Below, piece after piece: positions 10,101 to 19,100 of a DNA stretch of 64,000 nucleotides. Under the pieces are notes generated by a model. That model searched no databases. It was not told the DNA's origin and was given only the letters and a program-made list of their open reading frames with translations. The position numbers were made by a program, and so were the translations under genes. The DNA comes from Salisaeta longa DSM 21114 (lineage in GTDB: Bacteria; Bacteroidota; Rhodothermia; Rhodothermales; Salinibacteraceae), in assembly GCF_000419585.1 (NCBI RefSeq), contig NZ_ATTH01000002.1, forward strand, positions 1 through 64,000, written 5' to 3'. Position 1 is the first letter of the stretch; each line of letters opens with the position of its first letter.

Positions 10101-10191
10101 ACATCAGAATCTTGCTGTTCGAATTGCTTCACTCATATCTTTTTACCTATCAGACACTTGGGACGAGTTGGTTGACCGCGTCTACGCATAA
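7105..10191 (+). CDS. Large protein with a degenerate M48-peptidase-like C-terminal domain
   Basis: A 1028-residue protein with no signal peptide or clear membrane helix. Residues ~440-710 look helical and repeat-like (for example RLIDAGHTEEAIDLLETHLDNL), as in TPR-type scaffolds. Near the C-terminus LRFVIGSEAAHIAFDH (residues ~803-818) has the layout of the M48 zinc site HExxH-x(4)-H, but the first His is Ser809. The later TADRAGLLLCHSLESAI (~946-962) matches the M48 'ADRAGLL' block. This suggests a catalytically dead M48-like domain. The gene is clearly AT-richer than its neighbours, especially after 9780 (runs of Lys/Asn/Ile codons), a sign of transfer. GTG at 7105 has a GGAG 9 nt upstream; ATG at 7165 is an alternative. 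No function can be assigned. Confidence 0.6.
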   Translation: MSLREVSLLLPFSPDVQPPDMNAILGLSNPQSVTTLAESLTSIGYAVKSIVRADGLKKDTERAIIIFEDLVTWETLLNEVEQKGPPGTEHFPVSRTEIRSQLSTLLESLHDSLPTSLQRALLRATYVGEGWTAVEKTGSTRGQTDIWVAVSGHRTVLIVGSEVEEIPEPLQCETSRFGRDVFQADNTKVFKGHRLRSAPLRELAAQTARDPEDRLHEAAKAMLFEENLSSAAFLLSFLADHLACSSTSDEHASERQKAVQVLYHAAHSQSDEESSFPIPYRYAEDDRLVEHGWLHKTLEIDEMLLAWLETSSTLTIPSTGEEVSGRYLLTDQRSALVAVSDSGYSHVQHFDAHRLEVTDVTGKDTVTIGDVSFRTTLSNDVLYQDLAAASQVDGTERVFAVMHALWTTSVMKQTPLDNAGALSGTLRDAPRWTKSGGGHTESDKKHLLRLASHVLDDGSSSQKLIASYVLQVIAESSDTDLSTPEQKHLADALKRHAQHTKTAQSLTEMLSEWHLPPSGIQATWPVEGVSKEIENWPAWALPLYRVQHETALQQTDEDEEAILVDLDWALRLIDAGHTEEAIDLLETHLDNLPDETHEDLLPAPEEDLSEGEGGQLLHVAILDMLKEIQEDYKIPRTLQRLAELQPLRKDRLRELKCHAEPRLKEKTVHALQFLEGEESKKADVERSVSGTLRTEELEKIRHPATQDGGFMDSLKEMLAEQEEPDQSAIRSQCERITADAGTPLADALADATFVLGIPGLEVFVSRGKHSTGIRSLSDDPPSLLIGGDHLDPSSGVFLKEEPLRFVIGSEAAHIAFDHARITGRDVRQGIWNKLQGGVELALDFVPMLSKLPQIQKLSKNSATRKAIQGISKFAAQRDVHPSQGLSAFTSIVANKKETKAVLDILTSKKSIKNIKNIAIEDKNNSKRSTLSPDQRALLATSRVMQLTADRAGLLLCHSLESAIEAMIALDERYHGLPSLFQKYGLVEVLSRRDSNGNILHQNLAVRIASLISFYLSDTWDELVDRVYA

Positions 10192-10262
10192 GAAGTTATC
10201 CATATTGCTTTTATAAAAAAGATTAAAAATTACACCGGCCGGCTACTCTGGCATTCAGGTAT

Positions 10263-10847
10263 TCAGTTGTGCGGATGCTGACCGCGCACCATATGCCAGT
10301 GGTGCCGCTGGTGATGGCCGCCGTACGCAAGCAGGCCCATGTAGCCTAGCGCCCGGATCTTAGGTACGTCCGATGGTGTGTCGGTGGTCGTCCGGAGCAC
10401 GAACACGCCTCCGTCCCGGCGCACGTCCATCGTCCATCCCGTCTCTTGTTTCAGCATGTGCGGGTGAGCCTTCAGGACACGCTTCAGAGCAGCGCGCGCT
10501 GCGTCGTGTGTTGGACGAACGTGCACTTCCAGCCCGCTTTCAATCGGACGCTTCTGCACGATCTCCACGTGCATGGCCACGTGATGCATATCGATCAGAT
10601 GACGGCGCAGTGCGTCTACGTCTACTTCCGACCAATCGGTGGTCGGATCGTTTTCGAGCGCCCTGATGGCCTCCTGCACGGTACCGAAGATTGCATTCCC
10701 TGGGGCGTGCAGAGGCGTCACCGACCCGCCGGAGTGCTGAGCCTCTGCAGGGTGCTGCCCCCCGTGGTGTTGGGCATGAAGCGGCGCGCCAAAGAATGCC
10801 AAAACCAGCAAACCAATCAGAATGGAGACGTGGGTCTTGTTTCGCAT
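10263..10847 (-). CDS. Exported His-rich hypothetical protein
   Basis: A 194-residue protein with a clear Sec signal peptide (MRNKTHVSILIGLLVLAFFGAPLHA, cleavage near residue 25). It is followed by a His-rich stretch (QHHGGQHPAEAQH) and ends in another (GGHHQRHHWHMVRGQHPHN). More His/Met clusters sit in the middle (DMHHVAMHVEI). The His density suggests metal binding in the periplasm, possibly copper or another divalent metal. The central region (EVHVRPTHDAARAALKRVLKAHPHMLKQETGW) is a predicted alpha/beta domain that I do not recognise. It is divergent from the sulfur operon. Confidence 0.7.
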   Translation of the reverse strand: MRNKTHVSILIGLLVLAFFGAPLHAQHHGGQHPAEAQHSGGSVTPLHAPGNAIFGTVQEAIRALENDPTTDWSEVDVDALRRHLIDMHHVAMHVEIVQKRPIESGLEVHVRPTHDAARAALKRVLKAHPHMLKQETGWTMDVRRDGGVFVLRTTTDTPSDVPKIRALGYMGLLAYGGHHQRHHWHMVRGQHPHN

Positions 10848-11218
10848 AAGGAGGCCAAGGATGTAAGTGGCAGAACCGGGTCAAGAACAATACGAGCCTC
10901 GTCCATACATTGATCAATAGACGAATCGTTTTCGACTGTATTCTTGGTTTGCGCCGCTTTCAACCATCCGGATGGCGCCCTACCGCATCGCCTGGTCCAC
11001 GCTGGGGTGCATGACTTGATGGCCGTACAGCAGCACCCTACCCGATGCATCCGCTCCGTTGCGCCCAAACGGCAGGTGTTGAATCCGTGGGGGGTGAGCC
11101 CGCGAATTTGGCACGCCCAGGTTTCGCCATTTGTTAACACAACGCATGCAACCCACTATATAGCTGAGCGATAATATACTTGTAATTACAAGTACCGACA
11201 TAAAAACAGTAGCGACTT
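10848..11218. promoter_or_regulatory. Divergent promoter region of the His-rich gene and the sulfur operon
   Basis: 371 bp with no gene of its own. The notable element is the 18-bp palindrome at 11177-11194. AT-rich hexamers near 11157-11175 (TATATA, GATAAT) could serve as -10 elements just upstream of it. No matching -35 with standard spacing is convincing. Confidence 0.35.
11177..11194. promoter_or_regulatory. Perfect 18-bp palindrome before the sulfur operon
   Basis: TACTTGTAATTACAAGTA is fully self-complementary and ends 24 bp before the first ATG of the operon. Position and symmetry suggest an operator overlapping or just downstream of the promoter, as used by ArsR-type (BigR/SqrR) or TetR-type sulfide sensors. 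No such regulator is encoded next to it, so the binder is unknown. Confidence 0.55.
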
Positions 11219-11779
11219 ATGAATTGGCTTGCACAACCGTGGCCCTGGTACGTCGCGGGGCCCCTCATTGGCCTCATCGTTCCGGCGCTCCTTCTGCTGG
11301 GCGGCAAAACGTTTGGCGTTTCGGCCAACCTCCGCCACATGTGCGCGGCGACGGCACCGGCCGGGCTCGAGTTTTTGGACTACGACTGGAAGCGGGCGGG
11401 CGTCTGGAATCTGACGTTCGTGGTGGGCGTGGCCCTCGGCGGCTGGCTGACGGTGACGTACCTCAACGGGCCCACGGGCCTCATCGGCATCTCGGCGGCT
11501 ACCGTGGCCGATTTGCGGGCGCTGGGCATCACCGACTTTACCGGGTTGGTGCCGCGTGACCTTATCAGCTTCTCGGCGCTTGGCACGCTCCCCGGCATCG
11601 TGGCTGTGGTGGTGGGCGGCTTCCTGGTGGGGTTCGGCGCGCGCTACGCGGGGGGCTGCACCTCGGGGCACGCTATTAGCGGCCTCGCGGCGCTAGAGGC
11701 GGCTTCGCTGATTGCCGTGGTCGGCTTCTTCATCGGCGGCCTCTTCGTCACGCACGTGCTGCTGCCGCTCATTTTGTAG
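11219..11779 (+). CDS. YeeE/YedE (TsuA-type) sulfur transporter, first half
   Basis: A 186-residue membrane protein with about four to five helices. The conserved [17 protein letters not shown] (residues ~140-156) carries the cysteine characteristic of YeeE/YedE proteins, which move thiosulfate or other reduced sulfur across the inner membrane. Full-length members have two homologous halves; here the halves are separate genes (this one and 11830), a common Bacteroidota arrangement. It is the first gene of the operon, 24 bp after the palindrome, and is followed by the second half after 50 bp. Confidence 0.85.
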   Translation: MNWLAQPWPWYVAGPLIGLIVPALLLLGGKTFGVSANLRHMCAATAPAGLEFLDYDWKRAGVWNLTFVVGVALGGWLTVTYLNGPTGLIGISAATVADLRALGITDFTGLVPRDLISFSALGTLPGIVAVVVGGFLVGFGARYAGGCTSGHAISGLAALEAASLIAVVGFFIGGLFVTHVLLPLIL

Positions 11780-11829
11780 ATCTGGCGCACACGCCTTCCC
11801 CTGATTTTATACCCTACATATAAGGCACT

Positions 11830-12312
11830 ATGGCTACGAAAACCGCTGCACACCAATCGACGGAGACCCGCGAGGCCACGTCGCCCTACCGGGGCCTTCT
11901 GCTGTACCTCCTCATGGGCCTCTACATGGGCGTCGTGTTCACGAAGAGCGAGGTCATTTCCTGGTTTCGCATTCAGGAGATGTTTCGCTTCGACAGCTTT
12001 CACATGTATGGCATCATCGGATCGGCCGTTGCGGTGGCCGCGCTGAGCGTGTGGCTTATTCGCCGCTACGACCTGCGCACGCGCGATGGCGAACCCATCA
12101 CGCTCAATCCCAAGAAGCTGGGCCGCGTAAACACGCGCTACTGGCTGGGCGGCATCATCTTTGGCCTGGGCTGGGCCCTCACCGGCGCCTGTCCCGGACC
12201 CATCTTCGCCCTCATCGGGGCCGGCGTGGAGGTGATGGTTGTCACGCTCCTGAGCGCCCTGGCTGGCACATGGGCATACGCCGCGCTTCGCCCCTACCTT
12301 CCGCACTACTAA
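11830..12312 (+). CDS. YeeE/YedE-type sulfur transporter, second half (DUF6691-like)
   Basis: A 160-residue membrane protein with four likely helices. A short polar N-terminus ([20 protein letters not shown]) precedes the first helix, and [21 protein letters not shown] (residues ~116-136) carries the conserved GxCPGP cysteine motif of the YeeE/YedE fold. It should pair with the product of 11219 to form the complete sulfur-compound channel. The next gene, the persulfide dioxygenase, begins 79 bp downstream. Together they imply import of sulfane sulfur followed by oxidation. Confidence 0.85.
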   Translation: MATKTAAHQSTETREATSPYRGLLLYLLMGLYMGVVFTKSEVISWFRIQEMFRFDSFHMYGIIGSAVAVAALSVWLIRRYDLRTRDGEPITLNPKKLGRVNTRYWLGGIIFGLGWALTGACPGPIFALIGAGVEVMVVTLLSALAGTWAYAALRPYLPHY

Positions 12313-12391
12313 TCTCGCACGTTTATCACGCGGCGCGTGGGCCCTTTCGGCTCACCGCCCCACTTGCACTCCCTAACCAACCCAACCTGCT

Positions 12392-13843
12392 ATGTTTTTC
12401 CGACAGATGTTCGACGAGAAGCTCGCCCAGTACGCCTACCTCGTAGGCTGTCAGGAAACCGGCGAGGCGCTCGTCATCGATCCCGAACGCGACATCGACC
12501 GCTACATCGAGGCCGCCGCGGCCGAGGGGCTCACCATCACGGCCGTCACCGAAACGCACATTCACGCCGACTTTCTCTCCGGCGCCCGCGAGCTCGCCGA
12601 ACGCCTCGACGATGTCACCCTCTACCTCTCCGACGAGGGCGATGCCGACTGGAAGTACGGCTGGACCGAGGGCTACAACGTGACCTTCTTGCATGACGGC
12701 GACACATTCTCCATTGGGAATATAGAAGTGGAGGCGGTGCACTCGCCCGGCCACACGCCCGAGCACCTCAGCTACCTCATCACCGATCGCGGCGGCGCGG
12801 CCGATCGGCCCATGGGCATCGCCACGGGCGACTTCGTATTCGTGGGCGACCTCGGCCGCCCCGACCTGCTTGAAACCGCCGCCGGACACGCGGGCGTCAT
12901 GAAGCCATCGGCGAAGCGACTGTACAAGTCGACGCAGCGCTTCCTCGCCATGGACGATTACCTGCAGGTGTGGCCCGGCCACGGCGCGGGCAGCGCGTGC
13001 GGCAAGGCGCTGGGCGCCGTCCCGGAAACCACCGTGGGATACGAGCGGCGCTTCAGTCCGGCCATCGACGCCGCACAGCAGGGCGAAGACGATTTCGTGT
13101 CGTTCATCTTAGCGGATCAACCCGAGCCGCCGGTCTACTTCGCGCGCATGAAGCAGCAAAACCGCGACGGCGTGCCGCTGCTGGGGACGCTGCCCACGCC
13201 TGACGTCCTCGATGGTGCAGACGTGGAGGCGCTCGCCCTTGACGCCGACGACACCGTCGTCCTCGACGCGCGCGCCGACCGCGAAGCGTTCATGGCGGGG
13301 CACCTGCCCGGGAGCCTGTATGCGGCCTGGAGCAAGTCCTTTCCCACCATCGCGGGCTCGTACGTCACGCCCGACGAGGACATCTACCTCGTCATCGACC
13401 CCGCAGACGCCGAGGAGGCCGTTCGGAACCTCGTGCGCATCGGGCTCGACCGCGTGCAGGGCATCATCGCGCCGGAGACCCTCGCGGCCTATGCCGAAGC
13501 GGGCGGTGCGCTGGCGTCCATCGACCGGATCACCATCGACGCCCTGGACGAGGCGCGCGCGGCGGATGAGGCGCACGTGGTGGATGTGCGCTCGCTCGCA
13601 GAATACCGCGACGGCCACGTGCCCAACGCCCAGCTGGCCCCGCACACGCGGCTTACCACCCTGCTCGACGAGCTACCGCGCGATGAGCACCTGGTGGTGC
13701 ATTGCGGAAGCGGAGCCCGCGCGGCCGCCGCATCGAGCCTGCTGACCCGCGAAGGCTTCGACCTAACGTACGTCGACGGCACCTTCGACGAGTGGCTGGA
13801 GGCGCACCCCGACGAGCAGGTTGCCGAGCGCGCCACCGCATAA
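12392..13843 (+). CDS. Persulfide dioxygenase-rhodanese fusion (ETHE1-like MBL fold)
   Basis: A 483-residue fusion. Residues 1-~250 are a metallo-beta-lactamase-fold persulfide dioxygenase: THIHAD (55-60), HSPGHTPEHLSYL (~114-126) and GDFVFVGDLGRPDLL (~148-162) supply the ligands of the mononuclear iron site. Two rhodanese modules follow. The first (~265-370) has no cysteine at its active loop and is probably structural. The second (~385-483) has HCGSGARAA with Cys at ~438 as sulfur acceptor. Such enzymes oxidise glutathione or other low-molecular-weight persulfide to sulfite, and the rhodanese shuttles sulfur to thiosulfate. The protein is strongly acidic. It is the core enzyme of this sulfur operon. 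Confidence 0.92.
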   Translation: MFFRQMFDEKLAQYAYLVGCQETGEALVIDPERDIDRYIEAAAAEGLTITAVTETHIHADFLSGARELAERLDDVTLYLSDEGDADWKYGWTEGYNVTFLHDGDTFSIGNIEVEAVHSPGHTPEHLSYLITDRGGAADRPMGIATGDFVFVGDLGRPDLLETAAGHAGVMKPSAKRLYKSTQRFLAMDDYLQVWPGHGAGSACGKALGAVPETTVGYERRFSPAIDAAQQGEDDFVSFILADQPEPPVYFARMKQQNRDGVPLLGTLPTPDVLDGADVEALALDADDTVVLDARADREAFMAGHLPGSLYAAWSKSFPTIAGSYVTPDEDIYLVIDPADAEEAVRNLVRIGLDRVQGIIAPETLAAYAEAGGALASIDRITIDALDEARAADEAHVVDVRSLAEYRDGHVPNAQLAPHTRLTTLLDELPRDEHLVVHCGSGARAAAASSLLTREGFDLTYVDGTFDEWLEAHPDEQVAERATA

Positions 13844-13863
13844 CGCATGCCCCCCCACGTGCC

Positions 13864-13931
13864 CCCAGATGGCGCCGCGCGCGTCATCTGGGAGCTGCGG
13901 GGACCCACGCGGCGGGTGGACGACCTCCACC
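13864..13931 (+). other. Two hairpins between the dioxygenase and TauE genes
   Basis: CCCAGATG (13864-13871) pairs with CATCTGGG (13885-13892), and GGTGGA (13915-13920) pairs with TCCACC (13926-13931). Neither is followed by a T-run, so they are more likely RNA-processing or attenuation structures inside the 125-bp gap of the operon than true terminators. Confidence 0.35.
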
Positions 13932-13968
13932 GCACACATCTCACACTACTAAATAACGATACAAGATT

Positions 13969-14733
13969 ATGGGATGGACTGCATGGATCGGTGCCCTGGC
14001 GATCGGACTTGTTCTGGGACTGCTGGGCTCGGGCGGGTCAATTTTGGCGGTGCCCGTGCTGGTATATCTGGCCAACGAAACGGCCAAGCTCGCCATTGCC
14101 GAATCGCTCGGCATTGTCACGCTCATTAGCCTGGTGGGGGCGATTCCGTTTGCGGTCCGCAAGCAAGTGGACTGGCGGAGCGTGGCCTTTTTTGGCATTC
14201 CGGGCATGGCCGGCGCGTACGGCGGCGCCTACCTCTCGCAGTTCATGAGCGGCGCGCTGCAGCTGGCCATCTTTGCGTTGGTGATGCTCGCCGCCGCCGT
14301 CATGATGTTTCGCGATCCCCCTGTGCAGGAAGAAGAGAGCGCGCCCCACGCCGCCTGGAAAATTGTAGCAGAGGGCCTTGTGGTGGGCGTGCTCACCGGA
14401 ATTGTGGGCGTGGGCGGCGGCTTTTTGATCGTCCCCGCGCTCGTCCTGCTTGGCGGACTACCGATGCACCTGGCCGTGGGCACGAGCCTCGTCATCATTG
14501 CGCTAAAGAGCGCGAGCGGCTTCGTCAAGTACATGGACGTGCTGGCCGCTAGCGGGCTGACGATGCACTGGGACCTGATGCTGGTCTTCAGTGCCATCGG
14601 CATCGCCGGAAGTTTTGTGGGCGGCCGGGCGGGGCAATACGTCCCCCAGCGCCGCCTGAAACGCGGGTTTGCCGTGTTTCTCGTGCTGATGGGCGTGTTC
14701 GTGTTCTGGCAAAACATTACGGGACTTGTCTAG
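13969..14733 (+). CDS. TauE/SafE-family sulfite/organosulfur exporter
   Basis: A 254-residue membrane protein with about eight helices in two similar halves. Glycine-rich loops are conserved in both: GLLGSGGSILAVPVLVYL (residues ~19-36) and GIVGVGGGFLIVPALVLLGG (~145-164), the duplicated TauE/SafE signature. Family members export sulfite, sulfoacetate and similar anions. As last gene of the sulfur operon it most likely removes the sulfite made by the upstream dioxygenase. No terminator is obvious in the 110 bp after it. Confidence 0.88.
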   Translation: MGWTAWIGALAIGLVLGLLGSGGSILAVPVLVYLANETAKLAIAESLGIVTLISLVGAIPFAVRKQVDWRSVAFFGIPGMAGAYGGAYLSQFMSGALQLAIFALVMLAAAVMMFRDPPVQEEESAPHAAWKIVAEGLVVGVLTGIVGVGGGFLIVPALVLLGGLPMHLAVGTSLVIIALKSASGFVKYMDVLAASGLTMHWDLMLVFSAIGIAGSFVGGRAGQYVPQRRLKRGFAVFLVLMGVFVFWQNITGLV

Positions 14734-14848
14734 AATGGCCCCGAAGCAGCACTTCATACACACCCCCACCACCCGCCAGTGCGGCAGTACGCGCTGACGG
14801 GCGGCAGGGGCTGTCTGCAACCAGACGTTAACCAACGGGGTGCGCGGC

Positions 14849-15016
14849 CTACAGGTCGATGTCGACCTGCACCTTTATCGGCTTCGTGGGGTGGCGATCG
14901 CTTTCGAGCCATACGCCCGCAACCGGCACCTCCGTGTCGTCCTCAAAGTCCTTGAGAAGGCGCCCGATGGTTTCTTCGAGCTCGCGGCGGCGTTTTTGCA
15001 TCTCCTTGATTTCCAT
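14849..15016 (-). CDS. Small coiled-coil hypothetical protein (55 aa)
   Basis: A 55-residue protein starting MEIKEMQKRRRELEETIGRLLKDFEDDTEVPV and ending in a beta-like segment (GVWLESDRHPTKPIKVQVDIDL). The first half is a charged amphipathic helix suited to coiled-coil pairing. The open frame continues further upstream but becomes Arg/Pro/Gly-rich and unlike protein, so the ATG at 15014-15016 is preferred. I do not recognise the family. Its strand is opposite to the flanking TauE and ABC genes. Confidence 0.55.
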   Translation of the reverse strand: MEIKEMQKRRRELEETIGRLLKDFEDDTEVPVAGVWLESDRHPTKPIKVQVDIDL

Positions 15017-15396
15017 AACAGCGGTAGCGATTGGTGATAGAACAACGTAGGGCCTGCGGATCGCCCGCGGCCCGCGGCCCAACCGACCGTCTGCGCAATC
15101 GTTTGCGCGACGCTCATTTGAACCGTATCGGCAAGGTAGAGGCGCCACCGGACGTATCGGACGCCTTTTGTCCGATGGCGGCACCGCGCCCCGGCCTGCC
15201 ACCCCTCCCGATACGGCAATGGTGCCCTCCCCACATTCAAATCGAACGCATTGTCCCCCCGCGGCGGCCCGCTCCGTGCCGAAACGGTTCGGGGATTCGC
15301 GGGCGCCGGGGCGTTTCCTGCCACGCTTCAGGCACTTACGCCCCACCGACGCGTTGGGCTTCGTGCTTGCGCTATTTCGCACGGCGGCTCTCTTGT
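15017..15396. other. Non-coding stretch before the ABC ATPase
   Basis: 380 bp, very GC-rich, with no convincing gene. It contains a hairpin ATCGGAC (15156-15162) with GTCCGAT (15170-15176) and a longer-range inverted repeat CCGTATCGG (15123-15131) with CCGATACGG (15208-15216) that encloses it, so a folded leader RNA is possible. It matches no riboswitch class that I know. Confidence 0.3.
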
Positions 15397-16116
15397 ATGC
15401 TCCACCTTACCGATCTTTCGAAGCGCTACGGCGACGAGCGCGTGCTGCGCGACGTATCGCTCACCGTCCATGCCCAGGAGACGCTGGCCGTGCTGGGCCG
15501 CTCGGGCAGCGGCAAAACGACCCTGCTCAAGATTGTCGCCGGCCTGGAGCCTGCCGACGCGGGCACGATCGCCCTCGACGGCCGCGATATTTCCAAGGAG
15601 AGCGCCCAAAACCGCGGCATCATCTACCTGAACCAGGAGCCGCTCCTCTTTCCGCACCTTACGGTGTTCGAGAACGTGGCCTTTGGCCTGCGCCTGCGCA
15701 ACGTCGACGCGGCTGCGGTGAAGCGCCGCGCCCTGCGCATGCTCAGCGCCCTCGGCCTCTCCGACCATCGCAGCAAGTCGCCCGATCAGCTCTCCGGGGG
15801 CCAGCGGCAGCGGGTCGCCTTTGGGCGCGCCATCATTGTGAAGCCGCCGCTGCTCTTGCTCGACGAACCCTTCTCGAACCTCGATGTGGCCGTGCGGCGC
15901 GACATGCAGGACCTGTTTCAGCGCCTGGCCCGCGCGCACGGCATCAGCACGATGTTTGTGACGCACGACCTGAAGGAGGCCCTGCGCATGGGCGACCGCC
16001 TCGCCCTCATCCGCGACGGCGCGCTGCGGGTGTATCCATCGAAAGAAGCGTTCATCGCCGATCCGTCGACCGGCGTGCAAGACGAACTGGCGTTCTGGAA
16101 CGAGCTGCCGGCCTAA
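15397..16116 (+). CDS. Solitary ABC-transporter ATP-binding protein
   Basis: A 239-residue ATPase with all motifs intact: Walker A GRSGSGKTT (residues 34-42), Q-loop YLNQE (Gln80), signature LSGGQ (132-136), Walker B LLLLDEP (152-158) and H-loop His190. The layout is that of importer ATPases of the iron/polyamine/sulfate (Fbp/Pot/Cys) group, but the usual C-terminal regulatory domain is missing and no permease or binding protein lies nearby. ATG at 15397 is preferred because the upstream frame is not protein-like. Its stop codon overlaps by 4 bp the stop of the convergent regulator gene. It may serve a transporter encoded elsewhere. Confidence 0.88.
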   Translation: MLHLTDLSKRYGDERVLRDVSLTVHAQETLAVLGRSGSGKTTLLKIVAGLEPADAGTIALDGRDISKESAQNRGIIYLNQEPLLFPHLTVFENVAFGLRLRNVDAAAVKRRALRMLSALGLSDHRSKSPDQLSGGQRQRVAFGRAIIVKPPLLLLDEPFSNLDVAVRRDMQDLFQRLARAHGISTMFVTHDLKEALRMGDRLALIRDGALRVYPSKEAFIADPSTGVQDELAFWNELPA

Positions 16117-19100
16117 TGGGCCGTCGACCCATCGGAGGTGGCCGTGTGCTGCTCCACGTAGGCCGTGGGCGAGCACGCGTAGTACTCCTGAAAGGCGCTG
16201 CTGAACGTCGAGAGGCTGTTGTAGCCCATCGCGTAGGCCACCTCGGTCACCGAGCCTTCCTCGTCGCACAACAGGCGGGCCGCGTGCTCCATGCGTGTGT
16301 TGCGGATGAGGTCGCCCGGCGAGGGCAGGTTGTGCTCGTTAAAGCGCCGGTACAAGGTGGATCGGCTCATGGCCAGCGCCTCGGCCAGTGCGTCTACGCC
16401 AAACGTGGGGTCGGTCAGGTGATCGTGCACGGCGGCGCGGCTTTGCTCGTACAGCGCCTGCGCCTCGCCCGCGTAGGCCGGCATGGGCGCGGTGTCGCCG
16501 TCGCCCAGGGTGTCGGGCGGGGGAGGCGGCGCCGAGCGCTCGGCGGCCGCGCCCTGTTCGCGTTCCAGCTGCCGCCGCAAACGCTTGCGCAACGACAGGA
16601 CGCCGCGCACCCGTGCTTCCAGCACCTCGGCGTGGAACGGCTTGGTGATGTAGTCGTCGGCCCCGGCGTCCAGCCCATGCACTTCATCGTGGGCCTCGGC
16701 GCGGGCCGTCAGCAAAATGACCGGAAGGGCGGCGGTGTGCGGGTCGCCCTTCAGGGCCTTGGTCAGCGCCAGACCGTCCATCACGGGCATCATGACATCG
16801 GCCAGGATGACGTCCGGCAGGTGCTCGCGCGCCTTGTTCAGCCCCTCGCGCCCGTCGGCCGCTTCCACCAGACGAAAGTCCTCGGCCAGGATGGAGCGCA
16901 CGTAGCCGCGCACGTCGGCGTTGTCGTCCACCACCAGCACCACCGGCGCATCGTCGGCCGCTGAGCGGTGGGCGGTCGTCGCGGCGTCAGCCGACGACGT
17001 ACCGTTGCCCGCGTGCATGTACAAGGCCTTGAAGGCATGCGCAGCGGTATCGGCGGTTTCCAGCGAGGTGAGGGCATTGGGCCGGTCGAGGCTGTCGACC
17101 ACCTGCTCGTCCGACAGGTGGTCGCGCCCGCGAGGCATCCACACGCGAAAGGTGGAGCCCTCGTCGGTGGTGCTGTCTACCGTGATGGTGCCGCCGTGAT
17201 GCTCCACGAGCTGCTTCACCAGCGCAAGGCCGATGCCGGTGCCCTCCTGCGAGCGCGGGTGGTCGTGCGCGACGCGCGCGAAGCGGTCGAAGATGTGCGC
17301 TTGTTCATCGGCCGGAATGCCCACGCCCGTGTCGCGCACGATGATGGCCGTGCCGGTCGTTTGCTCGTGCACGTGCACCGTCACGCGGCCGCCGGAGGGG
17401 GTAAACTTGATGGCGTTCGAGATCAGGTTGCTCACGATCTGCTCCAGCAGCTCCGGGTCGGCGTAGGTGGTGGGCACCAGGCCCTCCACAGAGCGCTCGG
17501 TCGTTTGCTCTAGCGTGATGCCTTGCTGCTCGGCCAGCGGAGCAAACACCTGGGTGATGCGCGCGACGGCCGCGGCCATGTCGGTAGGCTGCGCCTGGAT
17601 GGTCATGGTGCCGGCATCGAGGCGGGCGAGGTCGAGGAGCTGCTGCACAAGCCGCAGGAGCCGGTGCGCGTTGCGCTCGATGCGCTCCACCTGGTGGAGG
17701 GGCGCTTCGGGGTGCTCCGTCATCCAGGTGCGTAGCGCGCGGGCGGGGCCCAGAATGAGGGTGAGGGGCGTCCGAAACTCGTGGCTTACGTTGGCAAAGA
17801 AGCGCGACTTGGCCGCGTCGAGCGTCTTCAACTCGTGGGCTTGCTGCTCAATCTGCTGCTTCTGGCGGCGGATTTTGGCGGTGCGCTGCGCCACCTGCTC
17901 CTCCAGGGCCTTCTGACGCGCCCGCGTGCGCTGCGCCCGCCAGCGGCCCGCTCCATAGAGCGCCACGGCCAACACGATGCAGTAGGCGCCGTACGCCCAC
18001 CACGTGCGGTACCACGGCGGCAGCACGTGCACATAAAGGGTCGCAGGCGCACCCTCCACGCCATACAAGTTACGCGCCTGCACCTCCATCCGATGCGCGC
18101 CGGGTGCCATGCGCCCCAGCGACACGTACGGCGTCGTTTGCCAGGCCGACCACGCATCGGCCCGGTCGAGGCGATAGCGGTACTGCACGGCCGCGTGCCC
18201 CGCGGGCGGCTGGCCCTGGTACTGCGCGTAGGTCATGGCGCCGATGAGCACCCGCACCGGAAAGGCCGAGGGATCGAGGCCCGCGGCCGAATCCTGAACG
18301 GCGGCCTCCACCGCAACCGACGAGTCGCGGACGGTGGCCGTGCCCCGAATGACGGTGGCAAACGAGTGTTGCGTGCGGTACAGCTGCCGCACGGCATACC
18401 GCACGAGCGTCTGACCGGTGGCAAACCACACCACGGAGTCGGCTTGGGTGGTGATGGCCTGCACGGCGCCCACATCGATAACGCGCTGAAACGGCCCCGC
18501 CAGCCAGTTGTAGCCGCCGGCCGGCGTGCGCTGCGCGCGTCCCACCGCCTGCAGGCCAAACCCGAGCCACACCCGGTCGGGGCTTTGCGCGGCGACGGCC
18601 GTTACCGGATGGCCTGTGGGAATGTCGGTGGAGAGGGGTTCGAAGCGTTGTTGCGGCCGCGCAAACCGGTACAGTCCGGCGCTCGTGCTCACCCACACGC
18701 GCGATCCAATTTGCAGGGTGCGGTTGCGCGCGGCCGTCGGGAGGCCGTCGGTGGTGTCGTACACGGTGGCCACGCGCCGCGCGGGCTGCAACGGGTCGTC
18801 GATGCGCTGAATGCCGCCGCCGTATCCAATCCAGAGGGTGCCGCTGGCATCCTGGGCAATGGAGGTACCCGGCTGGGGCGTGCGCGTTGGCAGACGGCGC
18901 GCCGTCCACCGGCGCCCGCGGCGCTCCACCATCCACACCGCCCCTTCAGCGCCCGTCACGTACACCACGTCCTGCGTGCGATCCACCCGGAGCGCCCGCC
19001 CGCTGATGGGGGCAATCTGCGAAAGACGGCCGTCCGTCCACTGCCAGAGGCCCTCCTGCGCGGCCACAAACAGTCCGTACCGCGTGGGCAGCAAGGCGTG

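Noticed and set aside
15017-15396. Riboswitch (TPP or cobalamin) upstream of the ABC ATPase
   Set aside because: Inverted repeats are present but none of the conserved core sequences of these classes was found.
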